Source: Oscheius onirici
Lineage: Eukaryota; Nematoda; Chromadorea; Rhabditida; Rhabditidae
Assembly: GCA_932521025.1 (NCBI GenBank)
Contig: OW051470.1
Span: 5,132,501 to 5,196,500, forward strand
Length of the DNA stretch: 64,000 nucleotides
Direction of reading: 5' to 3'
Both the position numbers and the translations under genes were made by a program. Positions 47,022 to 57,536 of this stretch are shown in pieces (the stretch's first letter is position 1; the number at the start of each line of letters is the position of its first letter). The notes beneath the pieces are model-generated. The model was not told the origin of the DNA. It saw nothing but the letters and a program-made list of their open reading frames with translations, and ran no database searches.

Positions 47022-48725
47022 ATGGACTCGACACAATCTGCCGAACGAACCGATTACTCAAAAGACTATTTGGACCAACCTTTGGAGAATTTCTCTGCTT
47101 CTGGATCTCCTTCTGCGGATAACTGGGACGAGTGGAAATCTAGAAAAAGCCATGGCAATCTAATTTACGTCAACCCCGATTTCATTCAAGGCGATCAGAT
47201 TCTGGACATATCAGAATCAGATGAAAAACTCGAAAGTCCCGAAGTTCGCAAGGGACCGAAGACGCCGACAGAAGAGACGGAATCAAACCCAGATTACCAA
47301 GTGTTTTTGGACGAAGATAGTGACCATGAAGGAGATGTGATTGTCGATGGGACTGTAGAAGAATCTGGACAAGTCAATGACGGAAAAGAAGCAGGAGAAA
47401 TAGAGGACGAGGAAGACGAAGAAAAGGCAAAGAGTTCCAAGGTGAGTTTGAACAAATGTTCAAACGAAATGATTTTGAGCTGGGTGTTCGTTCGAAGAAA
47501 GTCATTAGAGCCAGTCGGCAAACAGCAATCTTTCAGAAAGAGCCGAAAACGAAGACCTCTATTGGACCAGAGCAGCGGAAGTCAGAAAGCTCTTCCAGTC
47601 CACAGTGGAAGAAGAGAAGACGAAGTCCAAGTCCACAAAAACAGTCGAGCAGCCGAGGTCGAACTAAGAAGACCAAGGCGGAACGTAAAAGGAGTCGCTC
47701 ATCTTCAAGAGACACGTTTGACGGTATCGGGTCAGTTTCTAGTTATCTAGAATTGAGCAGAACCATCAGACTTGCTGATACTCCAACAGAAACCATCCGC
47801 TGTAATCAATGCAATCGTATTTTTGGCACAGCTCATGACGCCTCGGTTCACGAAATTAGATCTCACTTCATTCGTATTCCATGTGCAATCTGTACCAAGG
47901 TATGTGTTTCCTTTTCACCCACTTGGCAAAGGAGGGAACGCACAAAGAAACTGTTTCAGCAGACATTTACTTCTTGAACTTTAAGCATATTTTGTCTAGT
48001 TATACAAGGGAATACAAAGAGGTCGACTGTTCTATTTCATCCAGTCTGTGTTGTCGTAGCTGAAAGCACTTGGAACGGAAGCTTTGCCTGATATTTGAGT
48101 TATTTTCTGTCAGTTATGTGTCGTAACTGCACTATTCTACAATATCATCATCAGTGTTTGCATGACAACAGTATTTCCATATTCAACAGGATGGAGCTTT
48201 TTGCAGGTGCTAACATCGCCAGCCAAGCTGGTCAATCATACCGAAAAGCACCATGCGAACGAGAAAGTCCGTTGTCGATTCTGCGAGGAAAAATTTGGAG
48301 GAAAGGCGGAAAGTCTATCTCATGGTCAATGGAATGACTTCCGGGAGCATATCTTTCGAGTAAAAAAAATCTTCGTTTTCGAGCAAACAACCTTTAGGAA
48401 ATGCTTCGGAGAAAAGTCAAAGATTACAACAATCGTTGTCCGGATACGACAGCCCTTCGAGGAGTCGGGCGTTGTCCTCACGGTCCTCCTATAAAATGCA
48501 GGTACGGTAAACTAGTCATCCAATTGGGACCTTACTTTCAGAAACTTTCCCAAGTGTCCTGGAAATAAGTGCATTTATAGTCACGGTCGGTGTGACTTTG
48601 CTGATACTTGTAACAATTCCGACTGTCCTTTCGACCATCCCACCATCCCACGTACTTGTATGGCGTGCGTACGGGATCTCAAAGCGAGCAGGCGAACCCG
48701 TTCACCTCCCTGTCGACGAGACTGA
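47022..48725 (+). CDS. C2H2 plus CCCH zinc-finger protein, likely RNA-binding
   Basis: The start at 47022 (MDSTQSAERTDYSKDYLD) is 18 nt after ATTTCAG. The N-terminal half is acidic (GEIEDEEDEEKAKSS), then an Arg/Ser/Lys-rich stretch (KKRRRSPSPQKQSSSRGR; about 47600-47700). Two or three C2H2 fingers follow: CNQCNRIFGTAHDASVHEI, CAICTK joined over an intron of about 300 bp to VLTSPAKLVNHTEKHH, and CRFCEEKFGG. The C-terminus has compact CCCH fingers: CRNFPKCPGNKCIYSHG and CDFADTCNNSDCPFDHP, like the Nab2/ZC3H14 poly(A)-binding type. It ends at TGA 48723-48725. The mix suggests a nuclear RNA-binding or mRNA-processing protein. It converges on the NYN ribonuclease gene with 92 bp between stops. 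Confidence 0.8.
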
Positions 48726-48817
48726 CCTCATAATCAGAAAATATTCTCGTTCGTATATAAACATTTTTTATGACTTTATAAAAGAAAAAAAAGCAAATGA
48801 ACCCGTATCAAGCGAAT

Positions 48818-49793
48818 TTACACATCTGCTCTTCCAACAGTTGCTGACGATTTCTGAGATTGTTGTACGCTGCCGCTTTGATCTTTTTTGTTGAATCGCC
48901 CATTTTCCTTTCTATATTGTTCCATAATGGCCTGCGGGAACTCGTTATTCGGGCCAAGTCTGAGAAAACCCTCGTATTTCCTGGAAGTAGAGGTTCTCTT
49001 ACAAAAATATAGGGTAAACAGACCTCATGCTGTAAAGCATTTTGTCAAAGAGGGCAATAAGTTCCTTTTGCCTCGCTTCATTGAATGTACGGCGTCGGTC
49101 TTTAACAAGAGCGTAATCGCTATCAGAAGGGTTCGCCAGGAATCGATCTGAACGTACTACTTAAACTTAATTTATAAAAGTTGAGTACCGGCATGTTGAA
49201 ATGTATACTTGTGAAAGGCGATGTAATGGCCGTCGGCAGTAAGTTTGTGATGATCTGTCTTTTCATCGATCTTAACAGCGATTATAACCGAATAAAAAAG
49301 GAAACTTACAAAATTTATTTTGATAGCTCTTGTATTGACAAGATCACATATATCCGGATGATCATTGAAGTTGTCGTGGGACACGACGACACCTCCGCTG
49401 ACTCGAGCCATCTCGAAAAAGGCGCAATCATCATACACATGGACAGGCTGAGTGAATAGGCAGCCGTTCTCGTACAAAGTCTGAAAAAAGACTCACAATT
49501 AGGGAAAACCTTAATTTTCCACTTACCTTGAACATGGCTTTTACATTCACAGGATGGATGATGTATTTCTGCTGAACTACTATGTAAGCTTGGAATCCGT
49601 TTTTGGTGAAATGTCTGAGGAGAGCGATTATGCTGGAGACCGTGGTGACCGATTCTCCATCGATCTTTCGCTTCATTCCCATGATGATATTGGCTCCATC
49701 CAGAAAAACGGGTCTTTGAACTTGACCACAGTCCAAAATTGTTGGAATCCCGCTTGAAGGGTAGTTATAGGCTAGTTGAATCGGTTGTTCCAT
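48818..49793 (-). CDS. NYN/PIN-domain ribonuclease, Regnase (ZC3H12/REGE-1)-like
   Basis: Regnase-type NYN nucleases cut mRNAs, often in 3' UTR stem-loops. The start at 49793 (MEQPIQLAYNYPSSGIPT) follows TTTTTTAG by 2 nt. The nuclease fold is visible with its acidic residues: VFLDGANIIMG (about 49705-49675), VYDDCAFFEMA (about 49440-49410) and GGVVVSHDNFNDHPD (about 49400-49355), in the family's order. IDEKTDHHKLTADGHYIAFH follows after an intron. The C-terminal exons (SDRFLANPSDSDYALVKDRR; KYEGFLRLGPNNEFPQAI) are not recognised, and no CCCH finger was seen next to the NYN domain. Length is about 250 residues, short for ZC3H12 proteins. Confidence 0.8.
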
Positions 49794-50278
49794 CTCTAAA
49801 AAACAAATTATAAACATGGATCATGAATGAATGTGTTTGACAACCAGTCTACTTATTAATACGTGTTTGAATAAAAATGCATTTCTAACAGCTGATGGAT
49901 GGAGCATGGGTCCTAGTGCGAAAGAAAATACGGTGGTCCAATCGACAGGCGCTCAACCGACTGGCAATAACCATCGCTATCACATGCTCTTTTCCTTGTA
50001 TGTAGAAGATACTGGTCAGACCATTTTCTATTCGGAATTAACCTCCTCTTATTAGCAAAACTGCATAAATTTTCGGATGCAAAATTTAGATTGTCAAAAC
50101 TTTCGAGCGTTTTGTTGCCTTATCTCATCTTCGAAAATACACAAGGTTTAGAATTGAAAGAAGAGAAAGCAAACCAAAATAAAGAACTGAGAAAATTTAT
50201 AAAAGAACAGTCAAGAAGGTGAAACGCCCCGGCTTTTTTTATTTCGCGCCATTTTGTAAAAAGCGGTGAAAATTTGCC

Positions 50279-50506
50279 TAAAGTCTGTTAAAAAAAGAAC
50301 GCAACAGTAACCCATAAATATTTCGCTTCGGGAACCACAAACCCCTGATTTTCAGGGTAAACTGCAACAATTCAAAATTTACCGTTGAAAAAATCAAGAA
50401 ATCGGTTTGAATTGTTGCAGTTTACCCTGAAAATCAGGGGTTTGTGGTTCTCGAAGCGAAATATTTATGGGTTACTGTTGCGTTCTTTTTTTTTGAACAG
50501 ACTTTA
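50279..50506. mobile_element. 228 bp near-perfect hairpin / palindromic element
   Basis: Two arms of about 95-98 bp are almost exact reverse complements: left about 50279-50376, right about 50406-50506, with a 29 bp spacer. For example, AGGGTAAACTGCAACAATTC on the left mirrors GAATTGTTGCAGTTTACCCT on the right. The arms differ by only a few bases and by the length of an A/T run (AAAAAAAGAAC against GTTCTTTTTTTTT). The outer ends are TAAAGTCTG and CAGACTTTA. No coding content. It lies in the divergent spacer between the NYN RNase gene and the ULK kinase gene. Confidence 0.9.
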
Positions 50507-51224
50507 ATGCGATTTCTTTGAACATGCGAAATCTCCTTCAGTAGACCACTTCTAAATGTTATGTCAAGAACTCAATCACTTCCCTTGTCACACGTTGAAT
50601 TGAGGCGATGTCTGTTTACAAGAGCCTCTCCACAGTTTTCTCCAGACCCAATTCCACACCTCGTTCAAGACTCTTTGTAATCCACTCCTCGTGTCATCTA
50701 TCTGACCACGGAGACAACTCGGCCCAGCTGAAAGGACCGCTGGTCCGGCGGAGGGCGCAGACAATTCCGTCAATAGGCAGCAGCCCACCGGGAGAGCTCT
50801 CTTTTGGAATCGGAAGACGCTTCGTTTGCTCTTTCCGGCGCTCTTTCTGATCCAGGTCAATTAGCTTTCATCGATTGGGACAATAAGCGTCATAAAAGTT
50901 TAAGAGCTTGTTGAGATCAACTGTCGATTCTTATTGACTTATGGCCTTGGCTCAGTGCTCCTTCCTTTGTGCGTCATTTCTCACGCCTGTGTTCGTTTGA
51001 AATTTCATGAGCAGACACTTTTTTCTGACCGAACATTCGAAAAATGTTTCTGCTTGAAAGGTTATTATCCTTACTTTTTTTGCCACCTTTCTCATTTTCT
51101 GTCCTCTTGCTTTGTTCTCAAAGTCTATCCAACAGAGACTGTACAACAGTGCACATCTTTCTACCTACCAGTAACATACAAAATCTTTTTCAGTTTTCAA
51201 CATTTTTCAACAAAGAATGACGTA

Positions 51225-54200
51225 ATGATGGAGAGAGTAGACGGATTCGAGTACAACATCCGAGACATTCTCGGTCATGGTGCCTTTGCCATCGTCTACA
51301 AAGGTCGATACAGTCAGGTTCGTTCCCATTCCAGTTCGAATAAGCCTTATAAAAAGTCGATTTCGAACTTCAAACCAAACCTGCGTCTCAGAGATGAAAC
51401 CCAATCCGAGGCGATTGTAACAGAAGCCAGGCGAATGACGCCTTGAGACTGAAGTGATGTTTTGTCACTTTGAAGAGTCTGACTCTTTGAAAAGTCTTTT
51501 CAGGAACCCTCAACTCCGGTGGCAATCAAAAGTATAGCCAAGAAAAACATCCAGAAATCGAAGAATCTCTTGGCGAAAGAGATCAAGATTCTGAAGGTAA
51601 GAATTGGAAAATATCTGTTCAGTCATGTTCCTTCCAGGAATTGAGTGGCTTGAAACACGAGAATCTGGTCGGATTACTGAAATGTACAGAGACTCCCACT
51701 CATGTTTTTTTGGTTATGGAGTACTGCAATGGAGGAGATCTGGCGGACTATCTGCAACAGAAACACACGCTGGACGAGGGTACCATTCATCACTTTGTAG
51801 TTCAAATTGGTAGAACAAAAGGTTGTAGAAATGATCAAACGTTTCAGCACGGGCAATGGACGCGATCAACCGAAAGGGAATTGTCCATCGCGATCTGAAA
51901 CCACAGAATATTCTCTTATGTTATCCTCACCGAAAGAGCAATCCGCCTCCATCAGAAATCGGTTAGAAGATTTATCAGAATAACTCTCGTTTTTCAGTAG
52001 TCAAGTTGGCCGATTTTGGATTCGCTCGGTTTTTGAGTGACGGAGTCATGGCAGCAACTTTGTGTGGATCGCCAATGTACATGGCTCCAGAGGTTTTTGT
52101 TTCTTCTGTTCTTCCACTTTCCAAATTTCTAGGTGATCATGTCTCTACAGTACGACGCAAAGGCTGATCTCTGGTCGATCGGGACCATCTTATTCCAATG
52201 TCTTACGGGAAAAGCTCCCTTCCAGGCCTCGACTCCTCCACAGCTGAAAGCCTTTTACGAAAAGAATCGAGAGCTTCGTCCGAGTATTCCGGACTGGTGT
52301 TCGGACAATCTGAGAGACCTGCTCATTCGGCTCTTGAAACGGAACCGAAACGATAGGATATCATTTGGTTCGTTATTCTTTTGATCATAACCATCTCTTT
52401 GTATAGAAGACTTTTTCTCCCATCCATTCCTCCACAGCCAACCACTGGTACAGTCTCCGTCCAAAAGAATTCTGGAAGCTGCCTCTCCAATGACTCCTCG
52501 ACGAATCATTCCCCCTTCCTCTTCTGCTCTTCCTGTTCCCAACAGAACCTCTTATCTGAAGAAGACGGAAAGTCCTCAGCCTAATAGAAGAACCGTAAGA
52601 CTTCCAGATATTGAAAAGTTTCGTTTAGTTTGTGACAGAGTCGCCTCAGCCGGCAAGAAGAACAGTTCCGACTCCGACGGCTATGAACGAGAGTGGAGAT
52701 TTCACCTTCCTGCCGCCTCTGAAAGACAGACAAGGAGAGAGTCCAGTCAAACAGGTCCAAGTGCACCAGGGAGAGTCTTCTCACGCCACGGTCACGGCCA
52801 ATGTTTCGGCGGTTAAAGCGGTTCCTGTACCCAGTCAACGTCTAAATTTCACCAAGATCGAAGAACGACGTGGAAATCTCTCTCGAGATGCGGGTATCAC
52901 GATGTCGCCTATGCCTCAAAAACCCTCAGAGACTGATTCCAGACCGGCTCCGAATATTGAAAATATCACCTTGCCACAAAGTAAGTATGCGGCTGAAACT
53001 CTTCTAATGTTATCTTCAGCGACGTTCATCGTCCGAGGAGCTGCAAACCGCAGATCCTTGGCCGAGCAGAAGAGACGAGCGCCATCCGTGACAGCAGAAG
53101 AGCCAACCTTGCCCGGACAGATGCCTGAGCCTGGTATTGAATTTGTTCAATTGAGCAAATTGTATTTCTTCAGTGTCAACTATTCCAAAGTCTGCGACAA
53201 CTAGTGCATTGCGTCCATTGAACCAACTGGGCAGTCCGAAAGATGAGAAGGAACTGGACAACGTTCGTTTCCTCCAGGCTGCACCCTTGGAGGGAGGATC
53301 CCACGAAATGGCCAGGTTTGATACTCGAACTGTCTGTTAAATCCTTTTCGAATACAGTGACAGTGAAGACGATGATCTGATGGACAAGCCTTTGCGGATA
53401 CCTTTCGCAACTCCTAGCAATGAGTCGACCCACTCTCAGATCATGGAGAGTGGTCTCAGTGGACACGACACGACGTCCTCAATGGACAATAATGCTCCTA
53501 CTTTCAATGCTGTTGACCAGCAAATGCCCATAATTCCATCAAGATTGCCACAATTTCCTCGGTTTGACGAGGAAGACGAAGACATCACTCCTGGTCTGCA
53601 AGAGGAGACAGTACTACAAGACGAGCACAAACAGGTTTGGCTTTAACAGAAAGAATTGTTATGGCAAGTTGTTCAGATCTTGGCCAAACTTCGTTTTGTG
53701 GCTGAACTGGTCGATACGTTGATGCAAGTAGCAGAACAACACGACAATCCTCTTGTAGCAGCCATGAGCAACAGAAAGGTCGAGACGCCGTCAGCCTACC
53801 GTCGAGCCGAACAGTTGGTTGTCTATGTCCGAGCCTTGCATATGCTCTCTTCTGCACTTCTCTTGGCACAGAGAAATGTCGCCTCGCGTACTCTTCATCC
53901 ATCGCCCGCTGTCCAAAATGTCCTCAATCTTCTAAACGACAAATATCATCAATGCCTGGTATGTATTTTCTTTCAAGCATCGAAAGTCATGACCGAGCGG
54001 CTGTCCGGCTGTTTTACGGCATTAAATCTCCGGGTTCCTTTCGACGAGCCATTGCGTTCAATGAGCTTCCGAAACCCATAGAGACTCTTTGCTAGTCTCA
54101 TCAGTCTGTCCTTGTTTTGCATTGCGCCGGCGCCCGCATATTTGCGTCACTTAGGTGACATGGATGTCTTTCGTGGAGGAATGCTGAAACAGAAAAGAGG

Positions 54201-54592
54201 GATCAATTTAGAAGAGGAAACTTTCAGGTTCGATCACAGGAACTCGCCTCGTTGGGACTACCTGGTCAAGATCCAGCGATGGCTGTGATCTCGGCCGAGA
54301 GAATCATGTACAAACACGCCATTGAATTGTGTCAAGCAGCAGCTCTCGACGAATTGTTTGGAAACCCACAACTCTGTAGTCAACGGTTAGTGAATATAAA
54401 TTGAGGAACAAACAGAAAATAAACGGAAACTTTTCCAGGTATCAAACGGCGTATATGATGTTGCATACTCTCTCGGAACAAGTTCACACTGACCAAGACA
54501 AACAAGTTCTTTCCCGGTATAAGACAGCCGTCGAGAAACGACTTCGAATTCTAGAAAGACAAGGTTATGTGACAGCCGTTCCAACCAACTGA
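51225..54592 (+). CDS. unc-51: UNC-51/ULK autophagy-initiating kinase
   Basis: UNC-51/ULK/Atg1 is the Ser/Thr kinase that starts autophagosome formation and also acts in axon growth. The start at 51225 ([14 protein letters not shown]) follows TTTTTCAG by 33 nt. Kinase motifs in order: [61 protein letters not shown] and [15 protein letters not shown] (51240-52385). A long Ser/Pro-rich linker contains a candidate Atg8-interacting motif DFTFL (52698-52712) and a short repeat TESPQP-RRT on both sides of an exon junction. The C-terminal EAT domain (about 53680-54590) includes [20 protein letters not shown] and [15 protein letters not shown]. Introns are about 35-60 bp. AATAAA lies at 54750. Confidence 0.95.
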
Positions 54593-54749
54593 ATTCCCTG
54601 TGCGTGTATCCCCTTTCGTCTCTTGCCCTGCATCTCTCCTTTTTTTGAGTTACTTTGGTGCTTCTCCAGAGTTAGCTGTATATACCCCATCCAAGAAATT
54701 TTTCCCTTTCATTTCTAGTCGTTGTGACAAAGTAAGAGCACAATATGTC

Positions 54750-54755
54750 AATAAA
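54750..54755 (+). terminator. Polyadenylation signal AATAAA after UNC-51
   Basis: AATAAA lies 158 nt after the UNC-51 stop and before the convergent DHHC gene. Confidence 0.5.
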
Positions 54756-54922
54756 TATTTACAACACGACTGTCGGAACGGAGAGGACGTATCACAGTAT
54801 AAAACCTCAAAATAAGGGATGGGAGAACGTGAGAATGTGAATGAACTTGGTTGTAAGTAATTTGAGCAGGCGAACAATGTTTTTGACCCAAATCTGGAAC
54901 TTGCGAGAGATCAAAATATTGT

Positions 54923-54933
54923 GGGGGGGGGGG
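54923..54933 (+). repeat. G11 homopolymer
   Basis: Eleven consecutive G residues lie on the plus strand, 2 bp past the DHHC stop codon (C11 in that gene's transcript orientation). Long G runs can form quadruplexes and are unstable in worms lacking the FANCJ-type helicase DOG-1. Confidence 0.85.
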
Positions 54934-54935
54934 AC

Positions 54936-56513
54936 TTATATAATGTCGTCTTCAGAATCTTCATCGTCGACGAGAATTCGCGATTCCAACAGACTGTAGC
55001 GCACGTCACGAGACCAATACTTATGTCCAAAATTTATGCCATCTCCGAGGCTGAAATTCGGGAGGATTGACAGCAGACATCTGTGGTGCGGGTGGCTGAG
55101 GAGGAAGAGGTGGTCGTGCAAGCCATCGGGTGATAGGACGTCGGATCACTACTGACGCGGAAAACACTGCCCGAGCCATAGCTGAAACAAGATCCTTCAT
55201 TTTTAGGCTTCTCTCGGGCGGTGAGTTTCCAAAATGAAGCGACAGGCAAGCAAATGTTTGGTTGGACAAAAATCGGCCAACCGAGCATGCTGGTTAGGGA
55301 AACAAAAGGGAGGAGGGTCAAAGCGAACAAAATTGAAACATACCTAGAATAAATGGGCAAAAACCAAAGCTTTGGGTCAGGGCCGAAGATTTCTCTGTAA
55401 TTGGCACATATCCCGTGGTTGAAAGCATTCTTGTCGCTCTGTCCACCTTCGAGTATAGGAGATCGGAATGATTCGACAGTCGATCTGTTCCTAGCAGTCA
55501 GATATAGATGGTAAAAAAAGAGACAGGAGAGCGAAATGGCAAACATTCCCGAGATGAAAACCATGAAAATAAGATGGAATTGACCAGCCTGAAAGGTGGT
55601 TTTGGGATAACGAAAAAAAGCTTACTTTGAACGCTCCTCCAAACTGGCGCCAGAACTGAATAAAATAGGGTAGATCTGTGAAAAAGACGTATGCACAGAA
55701 CAACAACCCGTATCTGAAAAAGAACAAATGAAATGAATTTTCAATAACGTACCCTAGAAATAGCAAAAAGAATTTGTAATTGTGCCAGTTGACGCATGTA
55801 TTTACCCAGGGGCAATGATGGTCAAACTTTCTGTAAAACGTAATGCGATAAAGGGTTCAAAAGAACGTACAGAACGCATTGGCTACAGATTGAACAATGA
55901 TGAGCACGATCCGGTTTGATACACTGACATTTCTCACAGTAGCGTATAGCTGACAACTCTTATTTTGTTTACAAAATCGTACAAACCTCCGTCGAAGGTC
56001 CTCGTTCTCAAATTTAGTTGATTTTGTTCGGCATACCGCTGAAGAATAGCGTCGCACAATTTGTGGTCATCTTTTGCTGCCATCAGTTCTTCCATTATTT
56101 CTGCATTAATGAAGTACTAAAAGGAAGGTTTGCGATGTTGAAATTTCAAACTTACTGCATCTGGAGGTTTGTGAAGTGGAGAGAATATCGTCTTGAAATA
56201 GGACCAAAGAAATATAAACTGGAAGACGATAAAGAAGAAGAGATATAGAACCCGCTGAATCTGGTTTTCTATCGTGTCTGAATGCAAGTTTTAAGACGCG
56301 TGAAATAAACTTACTGAAGCATAATTGATAAATATATGCATAGTTTCCCCAAGCAACCTGAAAAAGGGGATTTTCATAAACGAGAAAAAAATCTACCGCT
56401 AAAGTCAGCAGCAAAACGGGGAACCAACGTACTGCCTGAAATTTTTTAGATTTTGTACAAAAAGATGAGTCACCTCAACGCAACAGTTTAGACACTTCCG
56501 ACATCCCCCCATC
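54936..56513 (-). CDS. DHHC palmitoyltransferase (ZDHHC2/15/20-like)
   Basis: This membrane S-acyltransferase attaches palmitate to cysteines of target proteins. The start at 56513 ([17 protein letters not shown] across the first intron) is cysteine rich and leads into the first membrane segment ([18 protein letters not shown]). The cysteine-rich domain has [25 protein letters not shown] and [13 protein letters not shown] with the catalytic DHHC (about 55940-55790). Two more membrane helices follow ([31 protein letters not shown]). The cytosolic tail has STVES, equivalent to the TTxE motif (about 55470), and [19 protein letters not shown], the aromatic C-terminal motif. It ends DEDSEDDII. Start placement comes from the family's N-terminus. 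Convergent with UNC-51. Confidence 0.92.
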
Positions 56514-57536
56514 AAATTCGAGCCGATTTTTTCTAAACAACCAAATTATCGCAGAAGGTATTTTGAAGAGCCTGAAGAATAAGAATACTGCGAGGATAAA
56601 AACAGCTAATTGTAAGAGATCGAAGCCATAGAAGCAGTCGTTGCGGTGAAAATACTGCAAAGTGACAGTTTCTGCATACATTTTAGATCCTTTTATTATA
56701 CTGAAGGCGGCCTAGATAAAGATAGTCATGTGGACAGTTAAGGAAAATCGTTTTCGGACAAAGACGGAACTATGAACCATAATCAAGGTGCAGATATTTT
56801 TTGCATTTTCTATTGTTCGGAGTTCATGCAAATGCGTTGATTGCGTTGTTTTGTATACTGTTGCGCAGAATGTTTCGTCACAAAAGAGACCTTGAGTTCG
56901 TTTTTACGCTAAAGTGGTTTCGGCCTATGATCTCTTTATCGTTCCCATTTCAATTAAAGCGAGTGTGTACCTACGAAAAAAAGACGGGCTGATTCTACCA
57001 TACTTTTGCGTACTTTTCAAAACATTTTTATTCCAAAAATTGCGAAAACGTCGTCTATTTTTTTCATATATTTTTTCTTCTTTCCTACCTTTTTCTCCAG
57101 GTAAATCAATCCGTCTGACAAAATACAACGAGAAATATCAAAATATTAGCAGAATAAAGTCAATCTAGCAGTAAAACGGCCTTCTTTACACAAAAATGTC
57201 GAAACCCGGCCATTTTCGTCCATTGCAAGGTGTTTTCTTTCATTTTTTTTCTTCCACTGACTATTTTCAACATGCTTTTTACAATAAACATCATGAGAAC
57301 AGAAGAAAACGACAAAAAAAGCAGTGAAGACCCCAGTTTGTCAAGGTTTACTGCGCTTCCCGCCATTTTTTTGAGCGTGCTTGCTCGCACGGGCGCAGTA
57401 GGGTCACACTCGCTTTAACTTCAATATCGTAACTGAAATATCGTCGCCCCACGGATACATTATGGCGGCAATATTGAATTTCACCATATCTTGTTCAAGT
57501 TGATCAATTTCAAACCACAAATTTCTGTTGCAGGTA
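56514..57536. other. Divergent spacer between DHHC and RAD9 genes
   Basis: About 1.0 kb, A/T-rich, with no recognisable coding sequence. It contains an AATAAA near 57285 that has no obvious gene to serve. It likely holds the promoters of both genes. Confidence 0.4.
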
